Positions 43,185 to 52,804 of a stretch of 64,000 nucleotides of DNA are shown piece by piece. The stretch lies in assembly GCA_964591455.1 (NCBI GenBank), contig CAZQDZ010000012.1, forward strand, positions 50,959-114,958, in the 5' to 3' direction. The translations under genes were made by a program, and so were the position numbers. The number at the start of each line of letters is the position of its first letter. Position 1 is the stretch's first letter. This stretch comes from RFSX01 sp964591455 (lineage in GTDB: Bacteria > Bacteroidota > Bacteroidia > Chitinophagales > Saprospiraceae). The notes below the pieces were generated by a model. The model was not told where the DNA came from and did not search any database. It was given only the letters and a program-made list of their open reading frames with translations.

Positions 43185-43739
43185 TTGAGCACAGAACAAA
43201 ATAGACTAATCGAATTTTGTAAGCAAGGAGATAAGTCTGCGCAGGAGCAGATTTATAAATCCTACAAGACACATTGGTTTTCAATCTGCCTGAGGTATCT
43301 TAATAATCGGGAAGATGCGCTGGATGTCTTGCAAAATGCATTAATCAAGATTTATACTAAGTTAGATCAGTTTGATAGTTCACTTGGACATTTCAAATCA
43401 TGGTCCTCAAGGATTGTAGTTAATGAATCCATTATGTTTCAGAGAAAGTACTGGAAGAATGTAGTAGTGGATCTTAACAGCGAGGTATATGATATGGGAG
43501 AGTCGAATGAAGCTATCTCTAATTTAACACTTGAAGAATTGTCAAAAGTGATTCAGGAGTTACCAACCGGGTATAAGCTTGTGTTTAATATGTATACGAT
43601 TGAAGGCTTCAGTCATAAAGAGATTGCTGAAAAACTCAACATTAGTGAAGGTACTTCTAAGTCACAACTATTCAAGGCAAAGGCAATCCTCAAGAAGAAG
43701 CTTTCAGGCAGATTAAATGAGGAATTAAGAACGTTTTGA
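43185..43739 (+). CDS. RNA polymerase sigma factor, ECF-type sigma-70
   Basis: The product has 184 residues and starts at TTG (43185), because a stop codon is immediately upstream in frame and no ATG precedes region 2. Region 2 lies at about 24-90 ('LNNREDALDVLQNALIKIYT', 'FKSWSSRIVVNESIMFQRK') and region 4 at about 125-178 ('LPTGYKLVFNMYTIEGFSHK' and the following helix-turn-helix). It differs from the sigma factor at 5.8 kb. It ends six bases before the gene for a membrane-spanning regulator, so the two form a sigma / anti-sigma unit. Confidence 0.92.
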   Translation: MSTEQNRLIEFCKQGDKSAQEQIYKSYKTHWFSICLRYLNNREDALDVLQNALIKIYTKLDQFDSSLGHFKSWSSRIVVNESIMFQRKYWKNVVVDLNSEVYDMGESNEAISNLTLEELSKVIQELPTGYKLVFNMYTIEGFSHKEIAEKLNISEGTSKSQLFKAKAILKKKLSGRLNEELRTF

Positions 43740-43745
43740 AATTCT

Positions 43746-45290
43746 ATGATGAAAAAAATTAACGAACCTTTTCTCGAATTTATACGTAGGAAATTTGAGA
43801 ATGAATCTACAGAGAACCAAGGATGGAATGATCCAGGCGAATTTGTTTTTCACCAGGCTTTGGCAAAAGTAGAAGACTCCGAGGAGAAGAGCAATGGCAG
43901 TCTCTTTGTTCCTATAGCTGTTCTAGTCGGTTTGCTCTTTATTAGTTATACGGCATGGACATTAGTAGGTAACAACAACACTAAGGGTAGCACTTCTTAT
44001 GTGGAAGAGAGTAAGACTGAATCTCCAGGTGAAGATCTAAGTTCTACTGCCGTTATTGCAAAACCAAATTCTGCTAAGCAGGAAGAATTGAATGAGGTTG
44101 CTGTACAAAATTCCTCAGCTCAAGAGAGTTTGGCGATAGCACAAACATCTACAGAAGAAGTTGTCACACAGAATGCAGTTGCAGAAGAAGTTGTTTCACA
44201 GAATATTATTTATGATGAAGTAGTCCTTCAGGATGTAACCAATACTAGTGAAGTAAGGAATAATATAGTTAAAGTTAAATCAGGCCTGCCTCAAGATAAC
44301 ATAAATAACCAAAGCTTAGGATTGCACACTGTTTCTAAAGAATCCCAAAGCGCTATAGCAAACCTGAGTAAAGAGATAATAAAATACAAAGAATTAGCAT
44401 CTATAGAGCAGTTAGGTCTTATCCCAATGCAATCTTCATTAGAAGTAAGTCAGAGAGATATTCCTGTTCTACATAATGAAATAAATTTAATTCAAACTAA
44501 AGCATCAATTAGTAACCCCAATAGAGCATCTATTACTGCTTCAGTAAGAAATAGTCTCACAAATATGAAAGTAGAAAACCATGTCTACACAGGTACGGTT
44601 GGGGGACAAGATAAATTCAAATCAGGGCTAGGTTTTAATATTGAATTCAGAAAACCAATATCAAAGAGATTATCTGTTTTGGCTTCAGCAAGCTATGATA
44701 GGATGCAACATCAGAACTTCTCTACAAATGAGATGGACTACGATAAGAGCAATGAAAGTATAATAAATACTAATGGTGAAGTCACCTACACTGATGAAGT
44801 AGTCATACATAGCTTAGTAGGCTCGTTCACGGAGAAGATGGAATTTGATATAGATCCACTTTTAGCGGATGACAATTCTACTCTGACACAATCTGTTCAG
44901 TTTAAGCATTCTGCTACTGTAATCAATCTAGGCACAGGCCTTAGTTATAATATACTTGATGGAAATGCGTTTACTTGGGATGCTTCAGTTTCTGGTGGTG
45001 TTAGTTTCTTAACTGGATTATCAGCTCAGATGACGTCGACTTATAGTGTAGATAATATTGCTCTTGATGGTAAAACATGGAGCGATGGAGATGTTTCCAA
45101 TAATAATTCATTTTTTGCTACCGCTGCATTGGGCACCTCTTTTGGCTATAAGATTTCAGAAAATTTAAGCCTTCAGGCAGGTGGATTTTTTCAAGTAGGG
45201 ATATCAGATTTAAACAGAAATTTGCAGACCGATGTCACATCGAGAACAAGAGTCTGGACAACCCAGATTGGACTAAGACGTTACTTCTAA
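43746..45290 (+). CDS. probable dual-membrane-spanning anti-sigma factor (TM helix plus OM barrel)
   Basis: The product has 514 residues. A cytoplasmic segment of about 50 residues precedes one membrane helix (52-73, 'VPIAVLVGLLFISYTAWTLV'). A low-complexity, Ser/Val/Glu-rich periplasmic linker (about 75-280) contains near-repeats such as 'EEVVTQNAVAEEVVSQN'. The last 230 residues form an outer-membrane beta-barrel ('LGFNIEFRKPISKRLSVLAS', 'AALGTSFGYKISENLSLQAG') ending in a terminal Phe. A single chain would thus run from cytoplasm to outer membrane. This matches the Dma class of anti-sigma factors described in Bacteroides. Co-transcribed with the sigma factor. The anti-sigma role is inferred. 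Confidence 0.75.
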   Translation: MMKKINEPFLEFIRRKFENESTENQGWNDPGEFVFHQALAKVEDSEEKSNGSLFVPIAVLVGLLFISYTAWTLVGNNNTKGSTSYVEESKTESPGEDLSSTAVIAKPNSAKQEELNEVAVQNSSAQESLAIAQTSTEEVVTQNAVAEEVVSQNIIYDEVVLQDVTNTSEVRNNIVKVKSGLPQDNINNQSLGLHTVSKESQSAIANLSKEIIKYKELASIEQLGLIPMQSSLEVSQRDIPVLHNEINLIQTKASISNPNRASITASVRNSLTNMKVENHVYTGTVGGQDKFKSGLGFNIEFRKPISKRLSVLASASYDRMQHQNFSTNEMDYDKSNESIINTNGEVTYTDEVVIHSLVGSFTEKMEFDIDPLLADDNSTLTQSVQFKHSATVINLGTGLSYNILDGNAFTWDASVSGGVSFLTGLSAQMTSTYSVDNIALDGKTWSDGDVSNNNSFFATAALGTSFGYKISENLSLQAGGFFQVGISDLNRNLQTDVTSRTRVWTTQIGLRRYF

Positions 45291-45656
45291 TATCAATCAC
45301 AGCCTAGAATCTCAAAAAAATTGGAACATTTTAAATCAACTATTTCTTTTCTAAAGCTAAACTGGGAGGAAATGAGTTTTCTAACTAAAAAGCTATAAAT
45401 TTGTTAAAATATAAATACATAAACGGTTGAAATTCAATATATTCTATATAAATTAGCCAATAAAGGCTATAGAAATACTAGATACTAAGAAAGAAGGTCC
45501 TCAATGGATTTAGCTGAAAGGACCCTTTGAATGTAATCTTCCTGACATTTATATAATAGACTTAAAATTTATTTGCTGCTTCAGGCAACCTTATAGGTAG
45601 TTGTCTCATAACAGCAATACATAAATTCTATTTATCCACCAAAACAATTCTATCTA
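45291..45656. other. 366-bp gene-free region before the giant repeat protein gene
   Basis: No coding region is visible. A hairpin AAGGTCCT...AGGACCCTT (about 45494-45526, one bulge) may be a weak terminator for the sigma/anti-sigma unit, but lacks a T-run. The remainder should include the promoter of the giant gene; no convincing TAnnTTTG box is seen in the last 60 bases. Confidence 0.35.
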
Positions 45657-48600
45657 ATGAGAATTTCTACCTTGGGTGTAGTTGCTCTATTGCTAATGCT
45701 TGTTTCAAGTTTGAGTGCAATGGAAGACAACGGCACACCCTCAGTTCTTTCATTTAACCTAAATGAATGTTCTTCTTTCAGGTTTAATCAGACCAATACG
45801 GACTATTCAGAATTTACAGCAATCGCTAATAATGGCGCTGATGTAGCTTTATCCGTAGTTTCAAACAATCTCTACAGATCAAATCCAACACAAAATCCAC
45901 ATTCTTGTACTCCAGGAATTGGTGGTACACCTGCAATGTGTATCAATTATGATCCAAACTGTACTTATAATCCAAATAATGACCGTGCAGTAAGATTTGA
46001 TGTTCAAGTAGAACCCTTAAATCCCTCAGGAGCTATTCTATCTGGTCTTTCATTTTATGAAATGGCACCGGACTTCTTTGATTGGATAGCAGGGACATCA
46101 GGGCCTAATAACCCACCGACTTTATATGGTATCAGAATTCTTAGAGATGGGAATGTTATCTACCAGCGTGAGGATAATGTTACTAACAGTACTTGGACAC
46201 TGCAAGAGTTTGATTTCTCATCAAATGCAGATTTCTTAGTGACGGAGACGACTGTTTTTAGCTTTGAACTGCTAGGATTTTGTCCTGTAGGTAATGGTGC
46301 TTCTACCGCTGTATGGGACTTAGATGAGATTTCTGTAACTGCTATTTGTGCACCTGATACAGGAGGCTGCACTGCTAATGGTGGAACACTTACAGGTGGA
46401 CCGTTCACTTTTAACTCAGTAGGAGATGGTGTTGCAGATAATATTCCAGCAGGAAGTATAACATCTACAGGGACAAATGGACAAAACCTAGGATGGGTTG
46501 TAACTGATAGCCAAGGCTATATCTTGGGCTTACCACCTATGCCAAGTGCTGTAAATTTTGATACGCCAGGCGCAGGGACTTGCTTAGTATGGAGAATTGC
46601 ATATGATGGTCCTATCACAGGCCTAGAAATGGGCTTGAATGCAAATAATATAGAAGGCTGCTTCAGCTTGTCTAATCCAGTAGAAGTAATAAGAAATAAC
46701 GCTAGTGGCTGTAATGCGAATGGCGGAGAATTATTTGGTGGACCCTTTATATTCGACTCAGTAGGGGATGGTGTTGCAGATAACATCCCAGCTGGTAGTA
46801 TAACTTCAGCGAATACAAATGGAGAGACTTTAGCATGGGTAGTAACAGATAGTCAAGGATATATCTTGGGCTTACCACCGATGCCGAGTGCAGTGAATTT
46901 TGATACGCCAGGCGCAGGTACTTGCCTAATATGGAGACTAGCACATGATGGTCCGATTACAGGTGCAGAAGTAGGCATGAATGCGAATGACATCCAAGGC
47001 TGTTTCAGTTTGTCTAATCCGATAGAGGTAATAAGAAATAACGCTAGTGGCTGTAATGCGAATGGCGGAGAATTATTTGGCGGACCATTTACATTCAATT
47101 TTGTAGGAGATGGTGTTCCAGACAACATTCCAGCAGGAGCGATTACCTCAGCAAATGTTAATGGCCAAACATTGGGCTGGGTCGTAACAGATAGTGAAGG
47201 CTATATTTTGGGCTTACCACCGATGCCAAGTGCTGTCAATTTTGATACGCCAGGAGCGGGAACTTGCCTAGTATGGAGAATTGCTTATGATGGTCCTATA
47301 ACAGGATTAGCGATGGGCTTGAATGCGAATAACATCCAAGGCTGTTTCAGCTTATCTAATCCAATAGAAGTAATAAGAAATAATGCTAGTGGTTGTAATG
47401 CGAATGGTGGAGAGCTATTTGGCGGACCATTTGTATTTGATTCAGTAGGAGATGGTGTTGCGGATAACATCCCGGCAGGTAGCATTACCTCAGCGAATGT
47501 CAATGGGCAAAACTTAGGTTGGGTAGTGACAGATAGCCAAGGTTATATTCTAGGCTTACCTCCTATGCCAAGTGCTGTCAATTTTGATACGCCAGGAGCG
47601 GGAACTTGCCTAGTATGGAGAATTGCTTATGATGGTCCTATCACAGGCGCAGAAGTAGGCATGAATGCAAATAACATTCAAGGTTGCTTCAGCTTGTCTA
47701 ATCCAATAGAAGTAATAAGAAATAATGCTAGTGGCTGTAATGCGAATGGTGGAGAGCTATTTGGCGGACCATTTGTATTTGATTCAGTAGGAGATGGTGT
47801 TGCGGATAACATCCCGGCAGGTAGCATTACCTCAGCGAATGTCAATGGGCAAAACTTAGGTTGGGTAGTGACAGATAGCCAAGGTTATATTCTAGGCTTA
47901 CCTCCTATGCCAAGTGCTGTCAATTTTGATACGCCAGGAGCGGGAACTTGCCTAGTATGGAGAATTGCTTATGATGGTCCTATCACAGGCGCAGAAGTAG
48001 GCATGAATGCAAATAACATTCAAGGTTGCTTCAGCTTGTCTAATCCAATAGAAGTAATAAGAAATAATGCTAGTGGCTGTAATGCGAATGGTGGAGAGCT
48101 ATTTGGCGGACCATTTGTATTTGATTCAGTAGGAGATGGTGTTGCGGATAACATCCCGGCAGGTAGCATTACCTCAGCGAATGTCAATGGGCAAAACTTA
48201 GGTTGGGTAGTGACAGATAGCCAAGGTTATATTCTAGGCTTACCTCCTATGCCAAGTGCTGTCAATTTTGATACGCCAGGAGCGGGAACTTGCCTAGTAT
48301 GGAGAATTGCTTATGATGGTCCTATCACAGGCGCAGAAGTAGGCATGAATGCAAATAACATTCAAGGTTGCTTCAGCTTGTCTAATCCAATAGAAGTAAT
48401 AAGAAATAATGCTAGTGGCTGTAATGCGAATGGTGGAGAGCTATTTGGCGGACCATTTGTATTTGATTCAGTAGGAGATGGTGTTGCGGATAACATCCCG
48501 GCAGGTAGCATTACCTCAGCGAATGTCAATGGGCAAAACTTAGGTTGGGTAGTGACAGATAGCCAAGGTTATATTCTAGGCTTACCTCCTATGCCAAGTG

Positions 48601-51600
48601 CTGTCAATTTTGATACGCCAGGAGCGGGAACTTGCCTAGTATGGAGAATTGCTTATGATGGTCCTATCACAGGCGCAGAAGTAGGCATGAATGCAAATAA
48701 CATTCAAGGTTGCTTCAGCTTGTCTAATCCAATAGAAGTAATAAGAAATAATGCTAGTGGCTGTAATGCGAATGGCGGAGAGTTATTTGGTGGACCATTT
48801 ACATTTACTGTTGGAGATGGTGTTCCAGATATGATTCCTGCAGGATCTATTACCCTTGCAAATACCAATGGTTCTAATTTCGCTTGGATTGTTACTGATG
48901 ACCAAGGAAATATTTTAGGCTTACCTCCGATGCCGAGTGTGGTAGACTTTGATGATCAAGGTCCAGGAATATGTTTAGTATGGCACTTTGCTTACGATGG
49001 TCCTATTACCGGATTAGAAGTAGGACTGAATGCTAATGATATAACAGGATGTATAAGTCTTTCAAATCCAATTACTGTAAATAGAGTTGGTTCGACTGGC
49101 TGTAACGCAAATGGAGGCACACTAGTAGGTGGACCCTTCACCTTCAATTCAGTAGGGGATGGTGTTCCAGATATGATTCCAGCGGGCAGTATTACATCTA
49201 TGAATACAAGTGGCCAGAACTTAGGTTGGGTTGTGACAGATGACCAAGGCTATATCTTAGGCTTACCACCTATGCCAAGTGCTGTCAATTTTGATACACC
49301 GGGGGCAGGAACATGCCTAGTATGGAGAATTGCGTATGATGGTCCTATCACCGGATTAGAAATGGGTATGAATGCTAATAACATCCAAGGTTGTTTCAGT
49401 TTATCTAATCCAGTAGAAGTGATTAGAAATAATGCGAGTGGTTGTAATGCCAATGGTGGAGAATTATTCGGTGGACCATTCACTTTCGATTCAGTAGGAG
49501 ATGGCGTTGCAGATAACATACCAGCCGGAGCTATTACTTCAGCCAATGTCAATGGCCAGAACTTAGGATGGGTCGTGACAGATGACCAAGGCTATATCTT
49601 AGGCTTACCACCGATGCCAAGTGCTGTCAATTTTGATACACCGGGGGCAGGAACATGCCTAGTGTGGAGAATTGCTTATGATGGTGCTATCACCGGTTTA
49701 GAAATGGGCATGAATGCGAATAACATCCAAGGTTGTTTCAGTTTGTCTAATCCAGTAGAAGTAATTAGAAATAACGCTAGTGGTTGTAATGCCAATGGTG
49801 GAGAATTATTCGGTGGACCATTCACTTTCGATTCAGTAGGAGATGGCGTTGCAGATAACATACCAGCCGGAGCTATTACTTCAGCCAATGTCAATGGCCA
49901 GAACTTAGGATGGGTCGTGACAGATGACCAAGGCTATATCTTAGGCTTACCACCGATGCCAAGTGCTGTCAATTTTGATACACCGGGGGCAGGAACATGC
50001 CTAGTGTGGAGAATTGCTTATGATGGTGCTATCACCGGTTTAGAAATGGGCATGAATGCGAATAACATCCAAGGTTGTTTCAGTTTGTCTAATCCAGTAG
50101 AAGTAATTAGAAATAACGCTAGTGGTTGTAATGCCAATGGTGGAGAATTATTCGGTGGACCATTCACTTTCGATTCAGTAGGAGATGGGATTCCAGATAA
50201 CATCCCAGCAGGAAGTATCACATCTGCTAATGTCAATGGCCAAAACTTAGGATGGGTCGTGACAGATGATCAAGGAAATATCTTAGGATTACCTCCTATG
50301 CCGAGTGCTGTAGATTTTGATGTTGCAGGTCCAGGAATATGTTTCATATGGAGAATAGCTTATGATGGTGCTATTACAGGCCTAGAAGTGGATTTAAATA
50401 CAAGTAACATCCAAGGTTGCTTTAGTTTGTCTACTCCAGTACAGGTCACTAGGATAAATGCGAGCGGCTGTAATGCATCAGGAGGAACTTTAACTGGAGG
50501 GCCATTCACTTTCGATTCAGTAGGAGATGGTGTACCAGATAACATCCCAGTAGGTGCAATTACTACATCTAATACTAATGGTCAAAACTTAGGATGGGTA
50601 GTTACAGATGATCAAGGCTATATCTTAGGTTTACCACCTATGCCAAGTGCGGTCAATTTTGATACACCAGGAGCAGGGACTTGTCTAGTTTGGAGAATTG
50701 CTTATGATGGTGCTATCACTGGATTAGAAATGGGCATGAATGCAAATAACATACAAGGCTGCTTCAGTCTGTCTAATCCAATAGAAGTGATTAGAAACAA
50801 TGCGAGTGGTTGTAATGCCAATGGTGGAGAATTGTTCGGTGGTCCATTTACGTTCGATGCAGTAGGCGATGGTGTTCCAGATATGATTCCTGCGGGATCT
50901 ATAGCTTCTGCAAATGTCAATGGAGATACATTACGATGGGTAGTTACAGATGATCAAGGATACATCTTAGGCTTACCACCTATGCCAAGTGCGGTCAATT
51001 TTGATACGCCAGGAGCAGGGACTTGTCTGATATGGAGATTGGCACATGATGGTCCGATTACAGGTCTAGCAGTAGGCATGAATGCAAATAACCTTCAAGG
51101 TTGTTTCAGCTTATCTACGCCAGTAGAAGTGTTTAGAAATAATGCGAGTGGTTGTAATGCCAATGGTGGAGAATTATTTGGTGGACCATTCACGTTCAAC
51201 TCGGTTGGAGATGGTGTTGCAGATACGATTGCAGCAGGAAGTATTACTGTAGCGAATAGCCAAGGAGATACGACGATATGGGTGGTCACAGATAGCCAAG
51301 GCTATATCCTAGGCCTACCTCCTATGCCTAGTGCAGTCAATTTTGATAATCCAGGTTCAGGAACTTGTTTGATATGGCACTTAGCCGTTAATGACACTAA
51401 TATTAATGGAGATACGATAGCTCTAGAAGGACTTGGACTTGGCTTGAATGCTAATAATCTAACAGGTTGTTTCAGTTTATCTAATCCAATAGAAGTCATC
51501 AGAAATAATGCAAGTGGCTGTCAAGCAAATGGTGGAGAGTTATTTGGAGGTCCATTTATCTTCGATTCAGTAGGAGATGGTATACCAGATATGATTCCAG

Positions 51601-52616
51601 CGGGATCTATAACATTAGCTAATAACCAAGGCATGAATACCCAGTGGATTGTCACTGATGATCAAGGACTTATTCTTGGCTTGCCACCGATGCCTAGTGT
51701 GGTGGATTTTGATCCACAAGGAAATGGTATTTGTCTTGTATGGCATTTAAGTTATGACGGCGCAATCACAGGACTAGAATTAGGTCTTAATGCTAATGAC
51801 ATTACAGGTTGTACAAGCTTGTCTAATCCGATTACTGTAGAGCGATCAGGCGATAGCGGGGGTGTACCTCCATCCACTAGTGATGTTGTTATCAATGAAA
51901 TTAATAACAATGGTCAGGTAGAGTTACTTAATGTAAGTAACACCACTATAGATATATCTAATTACTGGTTATGTAACTTTAGTTCAGGCAACAGATATCA
52001 GCAAATATCTGGTACTACGATAGTGTGTGGCAATAGCCTGGTACTAGCGCCAGGAGAATTTGTAACGGTGCAGTCAAGTATCACAATAGGTACTGCTGAT
52101 GGAGAAATGGGCTTATACAATTCAAGTTCGTTTGGAAGTTCAGCGGCTATGTTAGATTATGTAGAATGGGGATTCACAGGTCATGGAAGATCTAGTGTAG
52201 CAGTAGGAGCAGGTATATGGACTACGGGCGACTTTGCACCATCATTCACTACAAATACAAGCTTAGAGTATGATGGGACAGGAGATAGTGGTAGTGACTG
52301 GTCAGTAGATGCTCCTTCTCCATGTGCCGCTAACTTAGGTTCGCCTGTGCCTCAGGCAGAAGAAGTATTTACACTAGCTTATACTATATATCCTAATCCT
52401 AGTTCTGAAGCGATAAGTCTTGAGTTCAACTCAGAAGTGGAAGGGAAAATGAAAATTCAGATTGTAGATGCTATGGGTAGAATACAATTAGATACTACCA
52501 TGGATGCAAAAGATATGGAGGGTATAAAAATAGACGAGTTGCAAAGTGGTAATTACTACATGAAAGTTATACAAGGCAGAAGAGTCGAAATGAGACAATT
52601 CTTAATTGTTAGATAA
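45657..52616 (+). CDS. giant T9SS-exported repeat protein with lamin-tail domain
   Basis: The product has 2319 residues. A signal peptide (1-21, LSSLSA) is followed by a unique N-terminal domain (to about 237), sixteen repeats of about 114 residues (238-2064), a lamin-tail (LTD) domain (about 2074-2215, 'VVINEINNNGQVELLNVSNT') and a T9SS type A sorting domain (about 2242-2319, 'YTIYPNPSSE'). Each repeat starts CxAxGG[ET]LxGGPF, contains VGDGVxDxIPAGSI and ILGLPPMPS, and has three conserved cysteines; the fold is probably a beta-sandwich. Related repeats are frequent in Saprospiraceae surface proteins. A surface adhesin or matrix role is inferred. It follows the two-membrane regulator gene by 366 bases. 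Confidence 0.92.
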   Translation: MRISTLGVVALLLMLVSSLSAMEDNGTPSVLSFNLNECSSFRFNQTNTDYSEFTAIANNGADVALSVVSNNLYRSNPTQNPHSCTPGIGGTPAMCINYDPNCTYNPNNDRAVRFDVQVEPLNPSGAILSGLSFYEMAPDFFDWIAGTSGPNNPPTLYGIRILRDGNVIYQREDNVTNSTWTLQEFDFSSNADFLVTETTVFSFELLGFCPVGNGASTAVWDLDEISVTAICAPDTGGCTANGGTLTGGPFTFNSVGDGVADNIPAGSITSTGTNGQNLGWVVTDSQGYILGLPPMPSAVNFDTPGAGTCLVWRIAYDGPITGLEMGLNANNIEGCFSLSNPVEVIRNNASGCNANGGELFGGPFIFDSVGDGVADNIPAGSITSANTNGETLAWVVTDSQGYILGLPPMPSAVNFDTPGAGTCLIWRLAHDGPITGAEVGMNANDIQGCFSLSNPIEVIRNNASGCNANGGELFGGPFTFNFVGDGVPDNIPAGAITSANVNGQTLGWVVTDSEGYILGLPPMPSAVNFDTPGAGTCLVWRIAYDGPITGLAMGLNANNIQGCFSLSNPIEVIRNNASGCNANGGELFGGPFVFDSVGDGVADNIPAGSITSANVNGQNLGWVVTDSQGYILGLPPMPSAVNFDTPGAGTCLVWRIAYDGPITGAEVGMNANNIQGCFSLSNPIEVIRNNASGCNANGGELFGGPFVFDSVGDGVADNIPAGSITSANVNGQNLGWVVTDSQGYILGLPPMPSAVNFDTPGAGTCLVWRIAYDGPITGAEVGMNANNIQGCFSLSNPIEVIRNNASGCNANGGELFGGPFVFDSVGDGVADNIPAGSITSANVNGQNLGWVVTDSQGYILGLPPMPSAVNFDTPGAGTCLVWRIAYDGPITGAEVGMNANNIQGCFSLSNPIEVIRNNASGCNANGGELFGGPFVFDSVGDGVADNIPAGSITSANVNGQNLGWVVTDSQGYILGLPPMPSAVNFDTPGAGTCLVWRIAYDGPITGAEVGMNANNIQGCFSLSNPIEVIRNNASGCNANGGELFGGPFTFTVGDGVPDMIPAGSITLANTNGSNFAWIVTDDQGNILGLPPMPSVVDFDDQGPGICLVWHFAYDGPITGLEVGLNANDITGCISLSNPITVNRVGSTGCNANGGTLVGGPFTFNSVGDGVPDMIPAGSITSMNTSGQNLGWVVTDDQGYILGLPPMPSAVNFDTPGAGTCLVWRIAYDGPITGLEMGMNANNIQGCFSLSNPVEVIRNNASGCNANGGELFGGPFTFDSVGDGVADNIPAGAITSANVNGQNLGWVVTDDQGYILGLPPMPSAVNFDTPGAGTCLVWRIAYDGAITGLEMGMNANNIQGCFSLSNPVEVIRNNASGCNANGGELFGGPFTFDSVGDGVADNIPAGAITSANVNGQNLGWVVTDDQGYILGLPPMPSAVNFDTPGAGTCLVWRIAYDGAITGLEMGMNANNIQGCFSLSNPVEVIRNNASGCNANGGELFGGPFTFDSVGDGIPDNIPAGSITSANVNGQNLGWVVTDDQGNILGLPPMPSAVDFDVAGPGICFIWRIAYDGAITGLEVDLNTSNIQGCFSLSTPVQVTRINASGCNASGGTLTGGPFTFDSVGDGVPDNIPVGAITTSNTNGQNLGWVVTDDQGYILGLPPMPSAVNFDTPGAGTCLVWRIAYDGAITGLEMGMNANNIQGCFSLSNPIEVIRNNASGCNANGGELFGGPFTFDAVGDGVPDMIPAGSIASANVNGDTLRWVVTDDQGYILGLPPMPSAVNFDTPGAGTCLIWRLAHDGPITGLAVGMNANNLQGCFSLSTPVEVFRNNASGCNANGGELFGGPFTFNSVGDGVADTIAAGSITVANSQGDTTIWVVTDSQGYILGLPPMPSAVNFDNPGSGTCLIWHLAVNDTNINGDTIALEGLGLGLNANNLTGCFSLSNPIEVIRNNASGCQANGGELFGGPFIFDSVGDGIPDMIPAGSITLANNQGMNTQWIVTDDQGLILGLPPMPSVVDFDPQGNGICLVWHLSYDGAITGLELGLNANDITGCTSLSNPITVERSGDSGGVPPSTSDVVINEINNNGQVELLNVSNTTIDISNYWLCNFSSGNRYQQISGTTIVCGNSLVLAPGEFVTVQSSITIGTADGEMGLYNSSSFGSSAAMLDYVEWGFTGHGRSSVAVGAGIWTTGDFAPSFTTNTSLEYDGTGDSGSDWSVDAPSPCAANLGSPVPQAEEVFTLAYTIYPNPSSEAISLEFNSEVEGKMKIQIVDAMGRIQLDTTMDAKDMEGIKIDELQSGNYYMKVIQGRRVEMRQFLIVR
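46368..51851 (+). repeat. array of sixteen 342-bp coding repeats in (A-B-B-D) blocks
   Basis: Units begin at a Cys codon at 46368, 46710, 47052, 47394, 47736, 48078, 48420, 48762, 49101, 49443, 49785, 50127, 50469, 50811, 51153 and 51519. Fourteen are 342 bp or close; unit 8 is one codon shorter (339) and unit 15 eight codons longer (366). Units 1, 9 and 13 carry GGTL and units 8, 12 and 16 carry DFD..G.GIC and a different tail, which marks blocks 1-8, 9-12 and 13-16. Confidence 0.9.
47394..48761 (+). repeat. four identical tandem 342-bp units (units 4-7)
   Basis: By reading, units 4, 5, 6 and 7 are the same at nucleotide level, while the units to either side differ at many silent sites. Units 10 and 11 (49443-50126) form a second pair that I also read as identical. 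This is the sign of very recent tandem duplication. Confidence 0.85.
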
Positions 52617-52693
52617 AGAGAATAGCTAAGGTCAGTTCTAAACCACATCTGTAAGGTTTAAAATATCCCTTAGTCTAATTGTTCTGGATAAAG

Positions 52694-52743
52694 GAGGTCA
52701 TCGAGAAAATGTGTCTCGATGGCCTCTTTTTTTATGCCTGAAA
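52694..52743 (+). terminator. strong terminator after the giant repeat gene
   Basis: GAGGTCATCGAGA pairs with TCTCGATGGCCTC (one G-T pair) around a short loop and is followed by seven T. It begins 77 bases after the stop codon. Confidence 0.9.
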
Positions 52744-52755
52744 GGTTCCAAAAAG

Positions 52756-52786
52756 TTAGGCTAGAGATAAGATGTATTTATATTTG
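52756..52786 (+). promoter_or_regulatory. promoter of the DinB-like gene
   Basis: TATATTTG (52779-52786) fits TAnnTTTG exactly and has TTAG at 52756-52759, 19 bases upstream, close to the -33 TTTG. Transcription would start near 52792, which excludes ATG at 52772 and supports ATG at 52805. Confidence 0.6.
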
Positions 52787-52804
52787 GACGAGAATTCGCA
52801 AACC

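Noticed and set aside
46160..51499. Series of 60-100-codon minus-strand frames recurring every 342 bases
   Set aside because: They are antisense shadows copied with each repeat unit of the giant protein and have no signal of their own.
46368..51851. Possible CRISPR-like or transposon array
   Set aside because: The 342-bp period is in frame, continuous and coding, without spacers or mobile genes.
52772..52804. Upstream ATG (52772) as the start of the DinB-like gene
   Set aside because: A perfect -7 box at 52779-52786 overlaps it, and the downstream ATG gives a proper signal peptide.
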